Assembly (NCBI RefSeq): GCF_049803835.1
Contig: NZ_JBNAGK010000010.1
Location: 1-64,000, forward strand
DNA: 64,000 nucleotides
Direction of reading: 5' to 3'
Source: Pacificoceanicola sp049803835
GTDB taxonomy: Bacteria > Pseudomonadota > Alphaproteobacteria > Rhodobacterales > Rhodobacteraceae
Shown: positions 61,709-64,000 of the stretch, one piece after another
Layout of the letters: the number at the start of each line of letters is the position of its first letter
Position numbering within the stretch: position 1 is the first letter of the stretch
Made by a program: the position numbers and the translations under genes
The notes under the pieces: generated by a model
Databases searched by the model: none
What the model saw: only the letters and a program-made list of their open reading frames with translations
Told to the model about the DNA's origin: nothing

Positions 61709-62824
61709 TTACAGAGCCTGCAACTGCGCCATCAGGATCGAGCCGTAGGATACGGCCACCTCCGGGATGAAGTGCTGCAGGATGTCGAAGTGATCCTCGA
61801 AGATCCCGTCCGGCGTGACCTGGTCGAGCGGCATCCAGAGCGCCTTGTCGGCATCATCCGCGCCCTTGACCTTCTCCATCGGGTTGCGGTCCTCGAGCTG
61901 GAAGAGGAAGGCCTCGGTCCTGACCCAGCCGCGTTCGGACCGTTCCGGATGGTCAAAGACCTGCCGTGCCCGGATGCGGTTGGCCAACAGGCCCGGGGGC
62001 ACGTCCAGCCGGGTTTCCTCGCGCAGCTCGCGGATGGCGGCCTGTTCGGCGGTCTCATCGCGGTTGAGGTGCCCGCCAGGCAGCGCCAGCGTGCCCTTCC
62101 CGGGCTGCACCCCGCGCCGCACCATCAGCACGTGGCCGGACTGCACAACCACCGCATCGGCGGTGTTGATCGGGATCGGGTAGCCAAAGACTTTCTCCGC
62201 CGCCTCCGTCCCGGCGCGGTAGCGCTGGATGTAGGTGGCCTCGGCGCGCACGGTCCGTACCGCTTCGGGATTGGCGTCGATCCAGCCCTGGAAGGCCGCG
62301 ACGGAAGCCGCGCCGAAGGTTTCGACCAGGTCGCCCGTGGCATTGTCCAGCAGCAGGGCACGCCGCAGGTCAGTGGCGTTGATTACCCGACCAGCGTGTT
62401 TCAAGGGCTCCACCGGCAGCGCCTCCCATTCCGGGAACCACTTGAGATAGCGCGAGGATTTGTCCTTCTCGAAGCCGGTCAGCAGGACCTTGACGGCCTC
62501 CTCCTCCCAGCCACGGGCCCGGATGTACGCCTTCACCGCCATGCGGACATTCGCCGCCCAGGCACGGTCTGAATAGAGCGTGTCGATCAGCGGCAGAATG
62601 TCGAGCCGGGCCTCCAGCCCGGTGACCACCTTGCGCACCAGCGCCTTGCGCTCGTCGAAACTCAGCGGGTTGCGGAAACTGCGTGGCCGGTAGGCGCTGC
62701 CGACGAGCAGGAGCACGTCATTGGCGGCACGCGCGGCGGTTTCCAGGATGTGCAGGTGGGCCTTCGTGACAGGGTTGACCCGGCCGATCATGACGGCCAG
62801 AACCCGCGTGTCGGGGTCTTTCAT
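61709..62824 (-). CDS. nadM: Bifunctional NMN adenylyltransferase/Nudix hydrolase (NadM-Nudix)
   Basis: A 371-residue two-domain enzyme. The N-terminal nucleotidyltransferase (about 1-190) has GRVNPVTKAHLHILETAA and the SxxxR-like SATDLRR-type segment INATDLRRALL. The C-terminal Nudix domain has GGHLNRDETAEQAAIRELRE with the Nudix box Glu residues, its usual Gly replaced by Arg (EETRLDV). The first part makes NAD from NMN and ATP; the Nudix part probably cleaves ADP-ribose or a related nucleotide. ATG 62824 has GGAGG eight bases upstream. It is first in the nadM-nadV pair. Confidence 0.94.
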   Translation of the reverse strand: MKDPDTRVLAVMIGRVNPVTKAHLHILETAARAANDVLLLVGSAYRPRSFRNPLSFDERKALVRKVVTGLEARLDILPLIDTLYSDRAWAANVRMAVKAYIRARGWEEEAVKVLLTGFEKDKSSRYLKWFPEWEALPVEPLKHAGRVINATDLRRALLLDNATGDLVETFGAASVAAFQGWIDANPEAVRTVRAEATYIQRYRAGTEAAEKVFGYPIPINTADAVVVQSGHVLMVRRGVQPGKGTLALPGGHLNRDETAEQAAIRELREETRLDVPPGLLANRIRARQVFDHPERSERGWVRTEAFLFQLEDRNPMEKVKGADDADKALWMPLDQVTPDGIFEDHFDILQHFIPEVAVSYGSILMAQLQAL

Positions 62825-63262
62825 CAGTGCGTCCTCCGCTCTGCTATGTCGAAGCACTCCGGACCTCCCGGAATGCCGTGGCCGCACCAAAAGCCGAAAA
62901 GCTGTATTTGGCAAGCGGAATCGTTGCGAGACCAGCTTCCCGTGCTCAGGACTCCGAACCGGGAAACTGCGCCAACTACTGCCCTGACCATCCTCTCAAA
63001 TAGTGATTCACATCCGGAGCCGAGAAACGACCTTCGCTGCGGCCACCATCAGCGGCGGCAATGCGCAGGAAACGGTCACCGAGGACTTTGACGCCATCTC
63101 GGCTTTCTGGTCGGCAAATGGTCAAATATGTAAACGCGCCCTGGTTGCCGTTTTGGGCGGTCGGTCGTGGCTTGCCCGCAAGTCTTGTCCCGAGCGTCAC
63201 ATTTTGTCGCCCTGACACCGGAATCAAGGTTTCCATCCGTGACGGGCGAAAGCCCGGCGATG
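62825..63262. other. Intergenic region between nadM-Nudix and the LacI-type gene
   Basis: These 438 bases contain the upstream region of nadM-nadV. Short ORFs on both strands (for example 62976-63236) have no recognisable family and no convincing ribosome site. No palindrome or terminator stood out. Confidence 0.4.
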
Positions 63263-64000
63263 CTATGTGAGGGACCTGGTTGATTTCCGTGGGATCAGGC
63301 TCGGGGTGATCTTCCTGACGGTCGCAATGTCGCCGTCATCGAACAAGAGCTGCAGGGCCACTTCGGCGACGCGATCGAAGGGGACGCGCACTGTCGTCAG
63401 CGGAACCGGCAAGCGGCTGACGATCGGGATGTCGTTGTAGCCGACCAAAGAGATATCATCGGGCACGGAAAGCCCGGCGCGGGCGATGGCGGACATGCTG
63501 CCGATCGCCGTGTTGTCGTTGATGGCAAAGATCGCGGTTGGTGGATGCGCCAGAGCCAGAAGGGTTTGCGCCGCCGTTTCGCCGGATTCGATGCTGAAGG
63601 TCGACGGCACGACAAGCTCGGGCGCGGCGTCGATCCCGGCTTCGGACAGCGCCTGCCGATACCCGGCGAGCCGCCCCAGCGAACTGGTGGCATAGTCCGG
63701 CCCGGCAATGATTCCGATGCGGCGGTGGCCAAGGTCGATCAGGTGCCGCGTCGCCAGATAGCCGCCCAGCTGATCGTCCCCGACCGAAGCCGCGCTGGCC
63801 CCGTTGTGGCGCAGCGCATAGACGAAGGGCACGCCGCGGCCGCGCAATTCATCCCCGAAGTGGTCACCCTCGCGGGCGGTCGTCAGGATCAGGCCATCGA
63901 CGCCCCGACGGATCAGCGCCTCGGCGGCCTTGCGGCTGGCCTCGGGGTTGTCGTCGGTGGTCGCCACGATGGCAAATCGGCCCTGTTGCGCTGCGGCGGC
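63263..64000 (-). CDS. LacI/GalR-family transcriptional regulator (5' end missing)
   Basis: The reading frame continues past the right edge; 245 codons plus stop are visible. This is the periplasmic-binding-like effector domain of a LacI-type regulator: RRGVDGLILTTAREGD, HLIDLGHRRIGIIAGP, RLAGYRQALSEAGIDA, PPTAIFAINDNTAIGSMSAI and SLVGYNDIPIVSRLPVPLTTV are family signatures. The N-terminal DNA-binding helix-turn-helix lies outside the window. It probably senses a sugar or related small molecule. The target genes would be upstream, beyond the edge. Confidence 0.92.
   Translation of the reverse strand, partial: AAAAQQGRFAIVATTDDNPEASRKAAEALIRRGVDGLILTTAREGDHFGDELRGRGVPFVYALRHNGASAASVGDDQLGGYLATRHLIDLGHRRIGIIAGPDYATSSLGRLAGYRQALSEAGIDAAPELVVPSTFSIESGETAAQTLLALAHPPTAIFAINDNTAIGSMSAIARAGLSVPDDISLVGYNDIPIVSRLPVPLTTVRVPFDRVAEVALQLLFDDGDIATVRKITPSLIPRKSTRSLT

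Noticed and set aside
62976..63236. Small ORFs on both strands before the LacI-type gene
   Set aside because: No start signals, no recognisable sequence and mutually overlapping frames.

Overview
The window looks like chromosomal DNA of a GC-rich alphaproteobacterium of the Rhodobacteraceae/Roseobacteraceae (Rhodobacterales). Pointers are a beta-hydroxyaspartate-cycle cluster, an opgGIHC glucan operon as in Rhodobacter, TRAP transporters, an rnd-lptCAB-hpf-ptsN block, several TTG/GTG starts and tightly overlapping (ATGA) operons. No rRNA, tRNA, CRISPR array, prophage or intact transposon was seen.

Layout. (1) 1-5022: bhcABCD on the minus strand (bhcD cut by the left edge) with divergent bhcR, which turns glyoxylate into oxaloacetate. 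Beside it, 5019-5843, is a (S)-ureidoglycine aminohydrolase gene; allantoin breakdown is itself a glyoxylate source. (2) 6017-15201: an RpiR-type regulator divergent from a catabolic cluster: N-formylglutamate amidohydrolase-like hydrolase, three-part TRAP transporter, an orphan tube protein of the contractile-injection-system type, a glutamine-synthetase-like ligase, aldehyde dehydrogenase and iron-type alcohol dehydrogenase. It reads like an uptake and gamma-glutamylation route for an amine or amino alcohol. (3) 15250-17246: citryl-CoA-lyase-like enzyme plus CaiB/BaiF CoA-transferase. (4) 17411-24057: transglutaminase-DUF2126 amidoligase, circularly permuted ATP-grasp/alpha-E protein and a second transglutaminase, a conserved but functionally undescribed peptide-modification type locus. 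(5) 24061-30437: AGE-family sugar epimerase, then opgG-opgI-opgH-opgC for osmoregulated periplasmic glucans. (6) 30593-35872: NMT1/SsuA-type ABC transporter, AEC carrier, an IS5-family transposase remnant, a VOC protein and a MaoC-like hydratase.

(7) 35936-36625 is a bacterial sugar transferase in front of a 0.9-kb gap. (8) 37558-41398: RNase D, LptC-LptA-LptB (LPS export), HPF and PtsN. (9) 41451-51848: surface-polysaccharide region with a two-domain sulfotransferase, four glycosyltransferase-like genes, galE, galU, cysQ and an ABC-2 permease; a sulfated glycan is the simplest reading. (10) 51919-56487: SH3-domain protein, AlkB, then dnaK-dnaJ with a promoter upstream and strong hairpins after each gene. 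(11) 56547-59216: PstS-like/OmpA fusion and an uncharacterised secreted or anchored protein. (12) 59217-60178: gene-poor, with a degraded ORF. (13) 60179-62824: NadV plus NadM-Nudix, nicotinamide salvage to NAD. (14) 63263-64000: 3' part of a LacI-family regulator cut by the right edge.

Most noteworthy are the orphan tube protein embedded in the catabolic cluster, the transglutaminase/amidoligase/ATP-grasp/alpha-E locus, the sulfotransferase-cysQ link, and a two-copy hairpin-motif-hairpin intergenic repeat. All assignments were read by eye from the sequence; no database search was run.
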